Program-made: the position numbers and the translations under genes
The notes under the pieces: generated by a model
Databases searched by the model: none
What the model was told of the DNA's origin: nothing
Seen by the model: only the letters and a program-made list of their open reading frames with translations
In this document: one piece after another, positions 9,239 through 19,941 of the stretch
Numbering within the stretch: position 1 is the stretch's first letter
Layout of the letters: every line of letters starts with the position of its first letter
DNA from: UBA4085 sp964556755
GTDB taxonomy: Bacteria; Acidobacteriota; Aminicenantia; Aminicenantales; UBA4085
DNA: 64,000 nucleotides
Assembly (NCBI GenBank): GCA_964556755.1
Contig: CAZKXI010000014.1
Span: forward strand, 1-64,000
Reading direction: 5' to 3'

Positions 9239-9341
9239 GGGACACCATACATAATTCCCGATCCTTTTGTTGACGTCTATGTAAAGTTTTATTTACGAAT
9301 CTGTGTAAACAATAAGTTCGGGAATTATGTATGGTGTCCCC
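9238..9341. mobile_element. 104-bp MITE/REP-like element with perfect 24-bp inverted repeats
   Basis: Arm 9238-9261 (GGGGACACCATACATAATTC...) is the exact reverse complement of arm 9318-9341. The 56-base centre (9262-9317) is AT-rich and holds a smaller GTAAA/TTTAC palindrome, unlike the flanking DNA. No transposase is encoded. The form resembles non-autonomous repeats mobilised by IS200/REP-type (RAYT) transposases; that link is inferred. The element begins in the stop codon of the GH38 gene and ends just before a promoter. Confidence 0.8.
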
Positions 9342-9345
9342 CAAC

Positions 9346-9374
9346 TTGATCTGAGGGCGGAGGGGCGCTAGAAT
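9346..9374 (+). promoter_or_regulatory. Promoter of the CBS-domain gene
   Basis: TTGATC (9346-9351) and TAGAAT (9369-9374) are separated by 17 bases. The CBS start codon lies 40 bases downstream with its own ribosome-binding site. The promoter abuts the right arm of the inverted-repeat element. Confidence 0.6.
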
Positions 9375-9413
9375 GCCGACGGGTTGGAATCGCGCGAGAA
9401 AGGGAGAAGCCGC

Positions 9414-9860
9414 ATGAAGACAGTCCAGGACCTGCTGACCGAGAAAGGCGCCGCCGTCTGGTCGATCTCCCCCAAGGCCAAGGTCTTCGACGCCCTCAAG
9501 CTGATGAGCGAGAAGCAGATCGGAGCCCTCATGGTCATGGACGAGAAGGGCGAGGTGGCCGGCATCATCACCGAGCGCGACTACGCCCGCAAGATCATCC
9601 TCCTGGGCAAGACATCCAAGGAGACGGCGGTCGCGGAGATCATGACTCCGGCCGACAAGATGTACTACATCAAGCCGTCCAACTCGGTCGAGGAGTGCAT
9701 GGTCCTGATGACCGGCAAGCATGTCCGGCACCTGCCGGTCTGCGACGGCGGCAAGTTCGCCGGCCTGGTCTCCATCGGCGACGTGGTCAAGTCGATCATC
9801 TCCGAGAAGGAGACCTTGATCAACCAGCTGAGCGACTACATCGGGGGCAAATACCTCTAA
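9414..9860 (+). CDS. Tandem CBS-domain protein
   Basis: This 148-residue cytoplasmic protein consists of two CBS motifs, about residues 1-65 (KVFDALKLMSEKQIGALMVMDEKGEVAGIITERDY) and 75-140 (SVEECMVLMTGKHVRHLPV, GLVSIGDVVKSII). Such stand-alone pairs usually bind adenine nucleotides and regulate a partner. The start ATG is preceded by AGGGAG at seven bases. A longer upstream TTG start at 9384 lacks a ribosome-binding site. The next gene begins 15 bases after the stop. Confidence 0.93.
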   Translation: MKTVQDLLTEKGAAVWSISPKAKVFDALKLMSEKQIGALMVMDEKGEVAGIITERDYARKIILLGKTSKETAVAEIMTPADKMYYIKPSNSVEECMVLMTGKHVRHLPVCDGGKFAGLVSIGDVVKSIISEKETLINQLSDYIGGKYL

Positions 9861-9875
9861 GCGAGGCGGCATCCC

Positions 9876-10349
9876 ATGCGAAAAGCGCGGCTGGGGGCCT
9901 TCCTTCTCCTCCTGGCGGGAGTCGCGGCCGGAGCTGCCGCCCGGGAGCCGGGCGGAATGCGTCCTCCGGCTCCCCCGGAACGATTCGCCGACGGGACGGC
10001 GGCCTCCCAGCTGCCGGCGCCCGTCCTGGAGAAGCCGCATCTCAAAGGCCGCCTCGTCTTCCTCCGCTGGACGGCCTCCGCAGCCGCCGCGTCCTTCCGC
10101 TGCCAAGTCGCCACGGACGAAGACTTCCTGGACCTGATCGAGAACTCCCTGACGCCGGAGCGCCGCCTCGAGGTGGCCAAGCCCTTGGACCGCGGTCTCT
10201 ACCATGTCCGGATCATCGCCCTGGACGGCGAGGGAAGGGAGAGCCCCGCCTCCGATCCCCAGACCTTCCGGATCGGCGGCGGCCTCCTGGCCTGGTGCAA
10301 GCCCTGCCTCATCCTTCCGCTGATCCTCCTCCTCATCCTGGTCCTCTGA
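9876..10349 (+). CDS. Small exported protein with FN3-like domain and C-terminal membrane anchor
   Basis: This 157-residue protein has a signal peptide (residues 1-22, ending in an Ala-rich site) and a Pro-rich linker. A single fibronectin-III-like beta domain follows at about residues 50-130 (LVFLRWTASAAAASFRCQVATDEDF, RGLYHVRIIALDGEG). The last 17 residues are almost entirely hydrophobic after CKPC, so it probably stays in the membrane with the domain outside. I do not recognise a specific family. It follows the CBS gene closely and is probably co-transcribed with it. Confidence 0.7.
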   Translation: MRKARLGAFLLLLAGVAAGAAAREPGGMRPPAPPERFADGTAASQLPAPVLEKPHLKGRLVFLRWTASAAAASFRCQVATDEDFLDLIENSLTPERRLEVAKPLDRGLYHVRIIALDGEGRESPASDPQTFRIGGGLLAWCKPCLILPLILLLILVL

Positions 10350-10404
10350 GCCCGCGCCCTCCGGACCGCATCCCCCCGCCGCGGGCCGGGACACAACGCC
10401 TTCC

Positions 10405-10433
10405 TTGACCCTCGCCGGGAAAAGCACTAAGTT
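10405..10433 (+). promoter_or_regulatory. Putative promoter of the M14 peptidase-MFS operon
   Basis: TTGACC (10405-10410) and TAAGTT (10428-10433) are 17 bases apart, with the peptidase start at 10468 and GGGAGG at 10456-10461. Confidence 0.5.
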
Positions 10434-10467
10434 TAGGCCCATCATGCCCCGCTCCGGGAGGATGCCC

Positions 10468-13386
<2,919 letters not shown>

Positions 13387-13407
13387 GCGCGGGACAAGGA
13401 GATGCCC

Positions 13408-14640
13408 ATGAGCGATCCTCAGCCCAAAGTCTACAGCTACCGCTGGGTGGTTCTGGCGGCCTTCGTCCTCATTGCGGCCATGACCCAAGTCCTCTGGATC
13501 AGCTTCGCCCCGGTCACCCGCGAAGCGGCCAAATTCTTCGGCACCTCCGATCTCATGATCGGCATGCTGTCCATGGTCTTCATGATCGTCTATATCCTGA
13601 TCGTCATCCCCTCGGCCTGGGTCATCGACACCCTGGGCTTCAAGGCCGCGGTCGGCATCGGAGCGGCGCTGACGGGGATCTTCGGGCTGGCTCGTGGGCT
13701 GCTGGCTTCGAGCTTCACGGCCGTCTTCCTCTGCCAGATCGGCTTGGCGATAGGCCAGCCCTTCGTCCTGGGAGCCATCACCACTCTGGCCGCCCGCTGG
13801 TTCCCGGCCCGGGAGCGGGCCACCGCCTCCGGCTTGGGCACCCTGGCCCTCTATCTCGGCCCGCTGGCCGCCATGCTCCTCTCGCCCCCGCTGATCGTCC
13901 GGCTCGGCCTGGCCAAGATGCTGAGGATCTACGGCATCGCCGCCGCGGCCGCCGCTCTGCTCTTTCTGCTCCTGGCCCGCGACCGCCCGCCGACCCCGGC
14001 CGGGAGAGACGAGAGGGCCCTGATGTTCGACGGGCTGAAGTCGATGATCCGGCGGCGCGACTTTCTCTTCCTGCTGGCCATCTTCTTCATCGGGCTGGGC
14101 CTGTTCAACAGCGTCTCGACCTGGATCGAGGACATCGTCCGCCCGCGGGGCTTCACCATCGTTCAGGCCGGATGGACCGGAGGCCTGATGCTGATCGGGG
14201 GGATCATGGGCGCGGTGGCCATCCCCCTGCTGTCCGACAAGCTGCGGCGCCGCAAGCCCTTCATCATCCTGGCCCTGGCCGGCCTCCTTCCCAGCCTGCT
14301 CGGCCTGACCTTCGCCGCCGACCCGCGGCTGGCGATGCTGTCGGGATTTCTGCTCGGGTTCTTCCTGCTCAGCGCCGGCCCCATCGGCTTCCAGTACGCC
14401 GCGGAGATCACCCAGCCCGCGCCGGAGGGGACGTCCAACAGCCTGCTTCTGGTGGCCGGGCAGGTCTCGGGCATCGTCTTCATCCTGGGCATGGACGCCC
14501 TGAAGAGCCAAGCCACCGGATCGATGACGACCTCGCTCCTCATCCTGGCCGGGCTTGTCGCCCTTAGCCTCGTCCTGGCCGTTCGGCTGCGGGAGTCTCC
14601 CATCGGCGAGGAGGGTCGCGCCGTCGACACGCTCCATTGA
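13408..14640 (+). CDS. MFS transporter
   Basis: This 410-residue protein has about twelve hydrophobic segments and a charged central loop (DRPPTPAGRDERALMF, near residue 200), as in the major facilitator superfamily. The loop after helix 2 has DTLGFK and the loop after helix 8 has SDKLRRRKPF, the usual conserved positions. The overall look is closest to FLVCR-like carriers, but the substrate cannot be read from sequence. The second of two ATGs (13408) is six bases after AAGGAG and is preferred. It is the last gene of the peptidase operon. Confidence 0.85.
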   Translation: MSDPQPKVYSYRWVVLAAFVLIAAMTQVLWISFAPVTREAAKFFGTSDLMIGMLSMVFMIVYILIVIPSAWVIDTLGFKAAVGIGAALTGIFGLARGLLASSFTAVFLCQIGLAIGQPFVLGAITTLAARWFPARERATASGLGTLALYLGPLAAMLLSPPLIVRLGLAKMLRIYGIAAAAAALLFLLLARDRPPTPAGRDERALMFDGLKSMIRRRDFLFLLAIFFIGLGLFNSVSTWIEDIVRPRGFTIVQAGWTGGLMLIGGIMGAVAIPLLSDKLRRRKPFIILALAGLLPSLLGLTFAADPRLAMLSGFLLGFFLLSAGPIGFQYAAEITQPAPEGTSNSLLLVAGQVSGIVFILGMDALKSQATGSMTTSLLILAGLVALSLVLAVRLRESPIGEEGRAVDTLH

Positions 14641-14667
14641 CCGTCCCGGCCCGGCTTGTGGTATGAT
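14637..14667 (+). promoter_or_regulatory. Putative tex promoter
   Basis: TTGACC (14637-14642), which overlaps the MFS stop codon, and TATGAT (14662-14667) are spaced by 19 bases. The spacing is longer than ideal, but the -10 is good and sits 32 bases before the GTG start. Confidence 0.45.
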
Positions 14668-14699
14668 TTTCGCCCGAATCGGAGAAAGGACGTACCGAC

Positions 14700-16850
14700 G
14701 TGCATATCGCGGAACGCTTGGCCAAGGAATTCCATCTGGGCGCCGATCAGGTCGCGGCCGCCCTGGCGCTGTTCGACGAGGGAGCGACCGTCCCCTTCAT
14801 CGCCCGCTATCGCAAGGAGCGGACGGGCGGCCTGGACGAGACCAAGCTCCGCGGCCTCGATCACCGCTACGGCTACTTCAAGGAGCTGGAGGCCCGCAAG
14901 GAGACGATCCTGGCCTCCATCCGCGAGCAGGGCAAGCTGACGCCGGAGCTGGAAGCCCTGATCGCCGAGACGTCCGACAAGACCGAGCTGGAAGACCTCT
15001 ATCTGCCCTATAGGCCCAAGCGGGCGACCCGCGCCTCCAAGGCCCGCGAAGCGGGCCTGGAGCCCCTGGCCCGCTGGCTGGACGGCCTGACCGAGGCCGA
15101 GGCCGACCTCAACGCCGAGGCGGAGAGATATCTCAGCCCGGAGAAAGGCATCGAGACGGCCGCGGCCGCCCTGGGCGGAGCCTGCGACATCCTGGCCGAG
15201 GAATGGTCCGACGACGCCGAAGCCCGCAAGGGCCTGCGGGCCCTGGCCTTCGAGGAGGGCATTCTCGTCTCCGCCGTCCGCAAAGGCTACGCCGACAAGA
15301 AGACCAAGTACGAGATGTACCACGACTACCGGGAGAAGGTCTCGACCCTGGCTTCCCACCGCATCCTGGCCATGCTGAGAGGCGAGCGGGAGAAGGTCCT
15401 GGCCGTCAAGCTGGACGTCCCCCAGGAGAAGGCCGTCCGTGGCCTGGTCTACCGCTTCGTCCGCCACCCCCGAAGCGCCGCCGCGCCCCTCCTGGTCGAG
15501 ACCGTCATCGACGCCCTGGGCCGCCTCCTTTTGCCGGCCATCGAGACCGAGGTCCGCCAGGCCCTGACCGACAAGGCCGAGCGGGAGGCTTTCCAGGTCT
15601 TCGGCGCCAACCTCAAGGACCTGCTCCTCTCGCCGCCGGCCGGGCGCCGGCCGGTCCTGGGCGTGGACCCGGGCTTCCGGACCGGGTGCAAGCTGGCCGT
15701 GGCCGATGCCACCGGCAAGCTGGTCGAGCACGCCGCGATCTTTCCCAATGAGCCCCGCAACGACACGGACGGGGCCAAGCTGACCTTGCTGAAGATGGTC
15801 GCCGAGCACGGCATCGCCTTCATCGCCGTGGGCAACGGCACGGCCGGGCGGGAGACCGTGCAGTTCATCCGCCAGGCCTTGGACGAGCTTCCGGAAGGCC
15901 GCCGGCCGGCCGTGGTCGTGGTCAATGAGGCCGGAGCCAGCGTCTATAGCGCCTCCGAGGCCGCGGTCCGCGAGTTCCCCAAGCTCGACATCACCGTGCG
16001 GGGGGCCATCTCTATCGCCCGCCGCCTTCAAGACCCCCTGGCCGAGCTGGTCAAGATCGAGCCGCGCTCGATCGGCGTCGGGCAGTACCAGCACGACGTC
16101 GACCAGGCCGGACTGAAGACAGCCCTGGACGAGGTGGTCGAAAGCTGCGTCAACGCCGTGGGCGTCGATCTCAACCTAGCCTCCGAGGAGCTGCTGCGCC
16201 ACGTCTCAGGCTTGAACAAGGCGACAGCCGAGGCCGTCGTCCGGCGCCGCGACGAGAAGGGGCCCTACACCGCCCGGGCCGAGCTGCTGGAGGTCAAGGG
16301 CCTGGGCGAGAAGACCTTCGAGCAGGCGGCCGGGTTCCTGCGCATCCCCGGCGCCCCCAATCCCCTGGACGCCTCAGCCGTCCATCCCGAGCGATACGGC
16401 CTGGTCGAGCGGATGGCCCAGGACCTCCAGACCACGGTCGCCGACATGGTCGGCAACACCGCCCTCCTGCGCCGGATCGATCCCAAGCCCTTCGTCTCGG
16501 GTGAGGCCGGCCTGCCCACGATCATCGACATCCTGCGGGAGATGGAGAAGCCCGGCCGGGACCCGCGGGCGGCTTTCCACTATGCCTCCTTCCCCGAGGG
16601 CGTCAAGGACCTCAAGGACCTGACGGCCGGCATGATCCTGGAAGGTGTGGTCTCCAACGTGGCCAACTTCGGGGCCTTCATCGATATCGGCGTCCACCAG
16701 GACGGCCTGGTCCACGTCTCCGAGCTGGCCGAGAAGTTCGTCCGCGATCCCCGCCAGGCCGTCAAGGTCGGCCAGGTGGTCAAGGTCAAGGTCCTCTCTG
16801 TGGATTCGTCCCTCAAGCGGATCTCGCTCTCGATCAAGCAGGCCCGCTGA
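14700..16850 (+). CDS. tex: Tex-family RNA-binding transcription accessory protein
   Basis: This 716-residue protein has full Tex architecture. It starts with a helical N-terminal domain containing the family stretch VPFIARYRKERTGGLDE near residue 38. A YqgF/RNase H-like domain follows near 315-440 (PVLGVDPGFRTGCKLAVAD). A helix-hairpin-helix pair near 490-560 has NVGVDLN-like (NAVGVDLNLASEELLRHVSGLN) and VKGLGEKTFEQAAGFLRI motifs. The C-terminal S1 domain spans about 640-715 (GMILEGVVSNVANFGAFIDIGVHQDGLVHVSEL). The start is GTG with AGAAAGGA upstream. It is probably monocistronic and ends 8 bases before a convergent gene. Confidence 0.96.
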   Translation: MHIAERLAKEFHLGADQVAAALALFDEGATVPFIARYRKERTGGLDETKLRGLDHRYGYFKELEARKETILASIREQGKLTPELEALIAETSDKTELEDLYLPYRPKRATRASKAREAGLEPLARWLDGLTEAEADLNAEAERYLSPEKGIETAAAALGGACDILAEEWSDDAEARKGLRALAFEEGILVSAVRKGYADKKTKYEMYHDYREKVSTLASHRILAMLRGEREKVLAVKLDVPQEKAVRGLVYRFVRHPRSAAAPLLVETVIDALGRLLLPAIETEVRQALTDKAEREAFQVFGANLKDLLLSPPAGRRPVLGVDPGFRTGCKLAVADATGKLVEHAAIFPNEPRNDTDGAKLTLLKMVAEHGIAFIAVGNGTAGRETVQFIRQALDELPEGRRPAVVVVNEAGASVYSASEAAVREFPKLDITVRGAISIARRLQDPLAELVKIEPRSIGVGQYQHDVDQAGLKTALDEVVESCVNAVGVDLNLASEELLRHVSGLNKATAEAVVRRRDEKGPYTARAELLEVKGLGEKTFEQAAGFLRIPGAPNPLDASAVHPERYGLVERMAQDLQTTVADMVGNTALLRRIDPKPFVSGEAGLPTIIDILREMEKPGRDPRAAFHYASFPEGVKDLKDLTAGMILEGVVSNVANFGAFIDIGVHQDGLVHVSELAEKFVRDPRQAVKVGQVVKVKVLSVDSSLKRISLSIKQAR

Positions 16851-16858
16851 CCGCCGCC

Positions 16859-18442
16859 TCAGCGGAAGAGCGCGAGCGCTTTCTCCACGGTCTTCCAGAT
16901 GCCCCAGGCCAGGGGCAGCCCGATCCCCGTCCATGCCGCGGCGGCCGCGATCCAGGAGGCGCGCGACGGCGGGACGGACTCCAGCGGTGCCGGGGCGGCG
17001 CCGCCCGGCGTCTCGGAGCTGATCGCCCTCTCCTTGGCCAACTCCTCGTCGCTCATGAAATGGCGCGCGGCCACGGGCCGGACAAGAAGGTTGGCCAGAA
17101 AGCCGAGGGCCAACAGGCCGGCCAGGATCCCCATGGTCAGACGGTAGGAGTCGCCGGGCGCCACGCCGCGGGAGATCTGGGACTCCCGCAGATAGTTGAC
17201 AAGGACGGGGCCCAGGATGCCGGCCGTGGACCAGGCGGTCAGGAGGCGACCGTGGATCGCGCCCACAAACTGGGTCCCGAAGAGGTCGGCCAGGTAGGCC
17301 GGGATCGTGGCGAAGCCGCCGCCGTACATCGTCAGGATGAGGCAGAAGAGGGCCACGAACAAGGCCGGCGAGCCCAGCCGGCCGGCGAAGGGGGCGGCCG
17401 CGTAGAGAGCCAAGCCGAGGCCGAAGAAGAGGGCGTAGGTCCTCTTGCGGCCGATGTGGTCGGAGAGCGATGCCCAGAAGATGCGGCCGACGATGTTGAA
17501 GAGGCTCAACAGGCCGGCGAAGCCGGCGCCGATCGAGGCGGCCCGCAGCTTGTCGGGCCCGGGCAGGGCGTCCAGCGAGCCGGCCAGGCCGATCAGCCGG
17601 CCGCCGAAGATCTCCTGCAGCATGGGCGAGGCCATGCCGATGATGCCGATGCCGGCGCTGACATTGAGGCACAGCACCGCCCAGAGGAGCCAGAATTGCG
17701 GGATTCTGTGAACCCCGTTGACATGGACGTGGCCGTGGGTGATCATGGCCGCTTTCCGGGGAGGGGGCGGCGTCCAGCCGTGGGGCGTCCAGCCGGAGGC
17801 CGGGATGCGGTAGAGGAAGGCGCCGATCATCATGGCTGTAAAGTAGACGACGCCCAGGGTCAGGAAGGTCTGCCAGACGCCGACCGAGGAGGGGGTGGCG
17901 TAGGCTTTCATCAACCGATCGGCCAGCGGGGCTCCGATCATGGCCCCGCCGCCGAAGCCCATGATGGCCATGCCCGTGGCCATCCCCCTCTTGTCGGGAA
18001 ACCACTTGATGAGCGTCGAGACGGGGGAGATGTAGCCCAGCCCCAGCCCGCAGCCGCCGATGACGCCGGAGCCGATCCAGAGGAGCAGGATCTGGTGCGT
18101 CCGCACGCCCAGGGCGGAGATGAAGAAGCCGCCGCCCCAGCAGAGGGCGGCGACGACGCCCGCCTTGCGCGGCCCGTTGCGCTCCAGCCAGCGGCCGAAG
18201 ACGGCGGCCGAGGAGCCGAGAAAGACGAAGAAGAGGGTGTACATCCAGCCCAAGGTGCTGATCTTCCAGTCGCCGGGCGCCGAGGCCGTCAAGCCGATGG
18301 CTCGGCTCAGGGGGAGCCAGAAGACGCTGAAGCCGTAGGCCATGCCGATGGAAAGATGGATGGCCAGGGCGGCCGGGGGAACCAGCCAGCGGTTGAAGCC
18401 GGGGCCGGCCACGGTCCTTTGCTTGTCCAAGATACCGCTCAT
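16859..18442 (-). CDS. OFA-type MFS transporter (oxalate/formate antiporter family)
   Basis: This 527-residue membrane protein resembles the oxalate/formate antiporter branch of the MFS. It has IHLSIGMAYGFSVFWLPLS in the first helix, YISPVSTLIKWFPDKRGMATG and NIVGRIFWASLSDHIGRKRTY. A hydrophilic linker with HGHVHVNG lies near residue 235. After twelve helices there is an extra C-terminal helix (about 495-520) ending in a basic tail, as in several OFA members. The natural substrate could be formate, oxalate or another carboxylate. The start at 18442 has GAGGAG eight to ten bases upstream. Confidence 0.85.
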   Translation of the reverse strand: MSGILDKQRTVAGPGFNRWLVPPAALAIHLSIGMAYGFSVFWLPLSRAIGLTASAPGDWKISTLGWMYTLFFVFLGSSAAVFGRWLERNGPRKAGVVAALCWGGGFFISALGVRTHQILLLWIGSGVIGGCGLGLGYISPVSTLIKWFPDKRGMATGMAIMGFGGGAMIGAPLADRLMKAYATPSSVGVWQTFLTLGVVYFTAMMIGAFLYRIPASGWTPHGWTPPPPRKAAMITHGHVHVNGVHRIPQFWLLWAVLCLNVSAGIGIIGMASPMLQEIFGGRLIGLAGSLDALPGPDKLRAASIGAGFAGLLSLFNIVGRIFWASLSDHIGRKRTYALFFGLGLALYAAAPFAGRLGSPALFVALFCLILTMYGGGFATIPAYLADLFGTQFVGAIHGRLLTAWSTAGILGPVLVNYLRESQISRGVAPGDSYRLTMGILAGLLALGFLANLLVRPVAARHFMSDEELAKERAISSETPGGAAPAPLESVPPSRASWIAAAAAWTGIGLPLAWGIWKTVEKALALFR

Positions 18443-18578
18443 CTCGCTCCTCGACGAAGGCCGCGGGCCGCCTTCCCGTTTTCTGCTCGCGGCGGCCGGC
18501 CGTCGGCCGCCGGATTTGGCCGGGACGATAGCACAGGCCGGCCTCGCGCGCAACGGGGGTATGCTAAGATACCGGATC

Positions 18579-19652
18579 ATGTGGGAGAGGCCCGGTGCGC
18601 TGCTCGTCGGCTCGTCATCCCGCCGGGCGGGGAAGACCGCTTTCTTGGCCCGCATCATCGCCCGCGAAGCGAGACGGCGGGACGTGACGGCCGTCAAGGT
18701 CACTCCCCTGCCCGAGCCCGAGGCTCCTCTCGCCGTGACGGAGGAACGCCTGCCGTCCGGAGCGAACGACACGGGACGCTTCCTCCTGGCCGGGGCGAAA
18801 CGGGCCCTTTGGATCAGGTCCGGCCGAAGCCGCCTGGACGAGGCGGCCGCCTTGATCGAGAGGGAGGCTTTGCCGGGCTCTTGCCTGGTCGTCGAAGGAG
18901 GCTCCCTGCGCCGGGCCCTCAAGCCGGGCCTTTTCCTGATGCTTCGCCGGGAGGGCTGCGCCGATGAGAAGAAATCCTACCGCGACCTCCTCCCCGACGC
19001 CGATCGGGCGGTAGCCTTCAACGGACGGGACTGGGACTGCCCGCCCGAGAGCTGCCGCTTCGTTGACGGCGCCTGGATTCTCCGGCCGCCGGCCTCGGCC
19101 CTTGTCCTGGCCGGAGGGGAGAGCCGCCGCATGGGCTTGGACAAGGCGCTTCTCGAAGTCGAGGGACGGCCCCTCATCGCCCACATCGTCGAGCGCCTCG
19201 AGGACCTCTTCGACGACGTCGTGATCGGAGCCGGGCGGAGCGAAGATTACGGCTTCTTGGGACGGCCCGTCGCGGCCGACCGGGAGCCCGGCCAGGGGCC
19301 GCTGATGGGCATCGCCGCCGGCCTGGCCCGGATCGGACACGATCTGGCCTTGGTCATGGCCTGCGACACGCCTTTCCCCGATCTTCGCTTCGCCGCTTCC
19401 CTCTTGGACCAAGCCGAGGGGCACGACCTCGTCATCCCCCGGTCAAGGGACGGCGTTTTTGAGCCTCTCTTCGCCGTGTACCGCCGTTCGGCGGCCCCGG
19501 CGGCCGAGGCGCTGTTGGCCGCGGGCCGGCGCTCGATCCTCGGACTGCTCGACACGCTCCGCGTCCGCGTCGTCCCCCTGCCCGAGACGGTCCGCCTGGC
19601 CAACATCAACACCCTCGACGACTACCTGGCCCTCGGCCGACGGCGAACTTAA
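18579..19652 (+). CDS. mobA: MobB-like/MobA fusion, molybdenum cofactor guanylyltransferase
   Basis: The C-terminal half (about residues 175-357) is a clear MobA nucleotidyltransferase: LAGGESRRMGLDKALLEVEGRPL, then the metal-binding MACDTPFP and ANINTLDDY near the end. It would attach GMP to molybdopterin. The N-terminal half begins LLVGSSSRRAGKTAFLARII, a P-loop in the position of MobB, and continues with VKVTPLPEP. Its nucleotide-binding loop is longer than in standard MobB, so its function is less certain. ATG at 18579 or 18561 could be the start. TATGCT at 18560-18565 looks like a -10 box, which would favour 18579 with a very short leader. No molybdoenzyme gene lies in this window. Confidence 0.82.
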   Translation: MWERPGALLVGSSSRRAGKTAFLARIIAREARRRDVTAVKVTPLPEPEAPLAVTEERLPSGANDTGRFLLAGAKRALWIRSGRSRLDEAAALIEREALPGSCLVVEGGSLRRALKPGLFLMLRREGCADEKKSYRDLLPDADRAVAFNGRDWDCPPESCRFVDGAWILRPPASALVLAGGESRRMGLDKALLEVEGRPLIAHIVERLEDLFDDVVIGAGRSEDYGFLGRPVAADREPGQGPLMGIAAGLARIGHDLALVMACDTPFPDLRFAASLLDQAEGHDLVIPRSRDGVFEPLFAVYRRSAAPAAEALLAAGRRSILGLLDTLRVRVVPLPETVRLANINTLDDYLALGRRRT

Positions 19653-19869
19653 AACGGTTCTTCGCCAGTTTCCGGGAAGGGAGGTTCGGCGTATCGACCA
19701 CGGCTGCTTGGTTGAGCCTGCACCTGTGACCGGATCGGGCCACGAAGTCCTGGCTCGATCTTGTTGGCAACGCTCCATCAAGGGCTTAACAACACGGGCT
19801 CAACCGGCGCTTCTCCGCCGTTGGCCGACACCCCGAACCTCTTGACCTTCCCGGAAATCTGCGAAGAAC
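19653..19869. other. Non-coding gap between convergent genes
   Basis: I see no convincing gene here. A 9-base inverted repeat, GGTTGAGCC (19710-19718) and GGCTCAACC (19797-19805), brackets 78 bases that contain a smaller GTTG/CAAC palindrome. It could be a decayed mobile repeat or an RNA structure. No function is assigned. Confidence 0.4.
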
Positions 19870-19917
19870 AAAAAACCCCGCCGCGGCCGGCGGCGGAAGC
19901 CGTCAGCCGGGGCGGGG
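19870..19917 (-). terminator. Intrinsic terminator of the blaI-M56 operon
   Basis: Read on the minus strand, CCCCGCC (19911-19917) pairs with GGCGGGG (19876-19882) around a further structured GC-rich loop. A run of six T residues (19870-19875) follows. It lies 25 bases after the M56 stop codon. Confidence 0.8.
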
Positions 19918-19941
19918 CTGGGGGGACGGCGCGGCGAGAGC

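Noticed and set aside
19710..19805. Integron attC site
   Set aside because: GTTGAGC and GCTCAAC fit the core consensus, but their order is inverted relative to a true attC, and no integrase is present.
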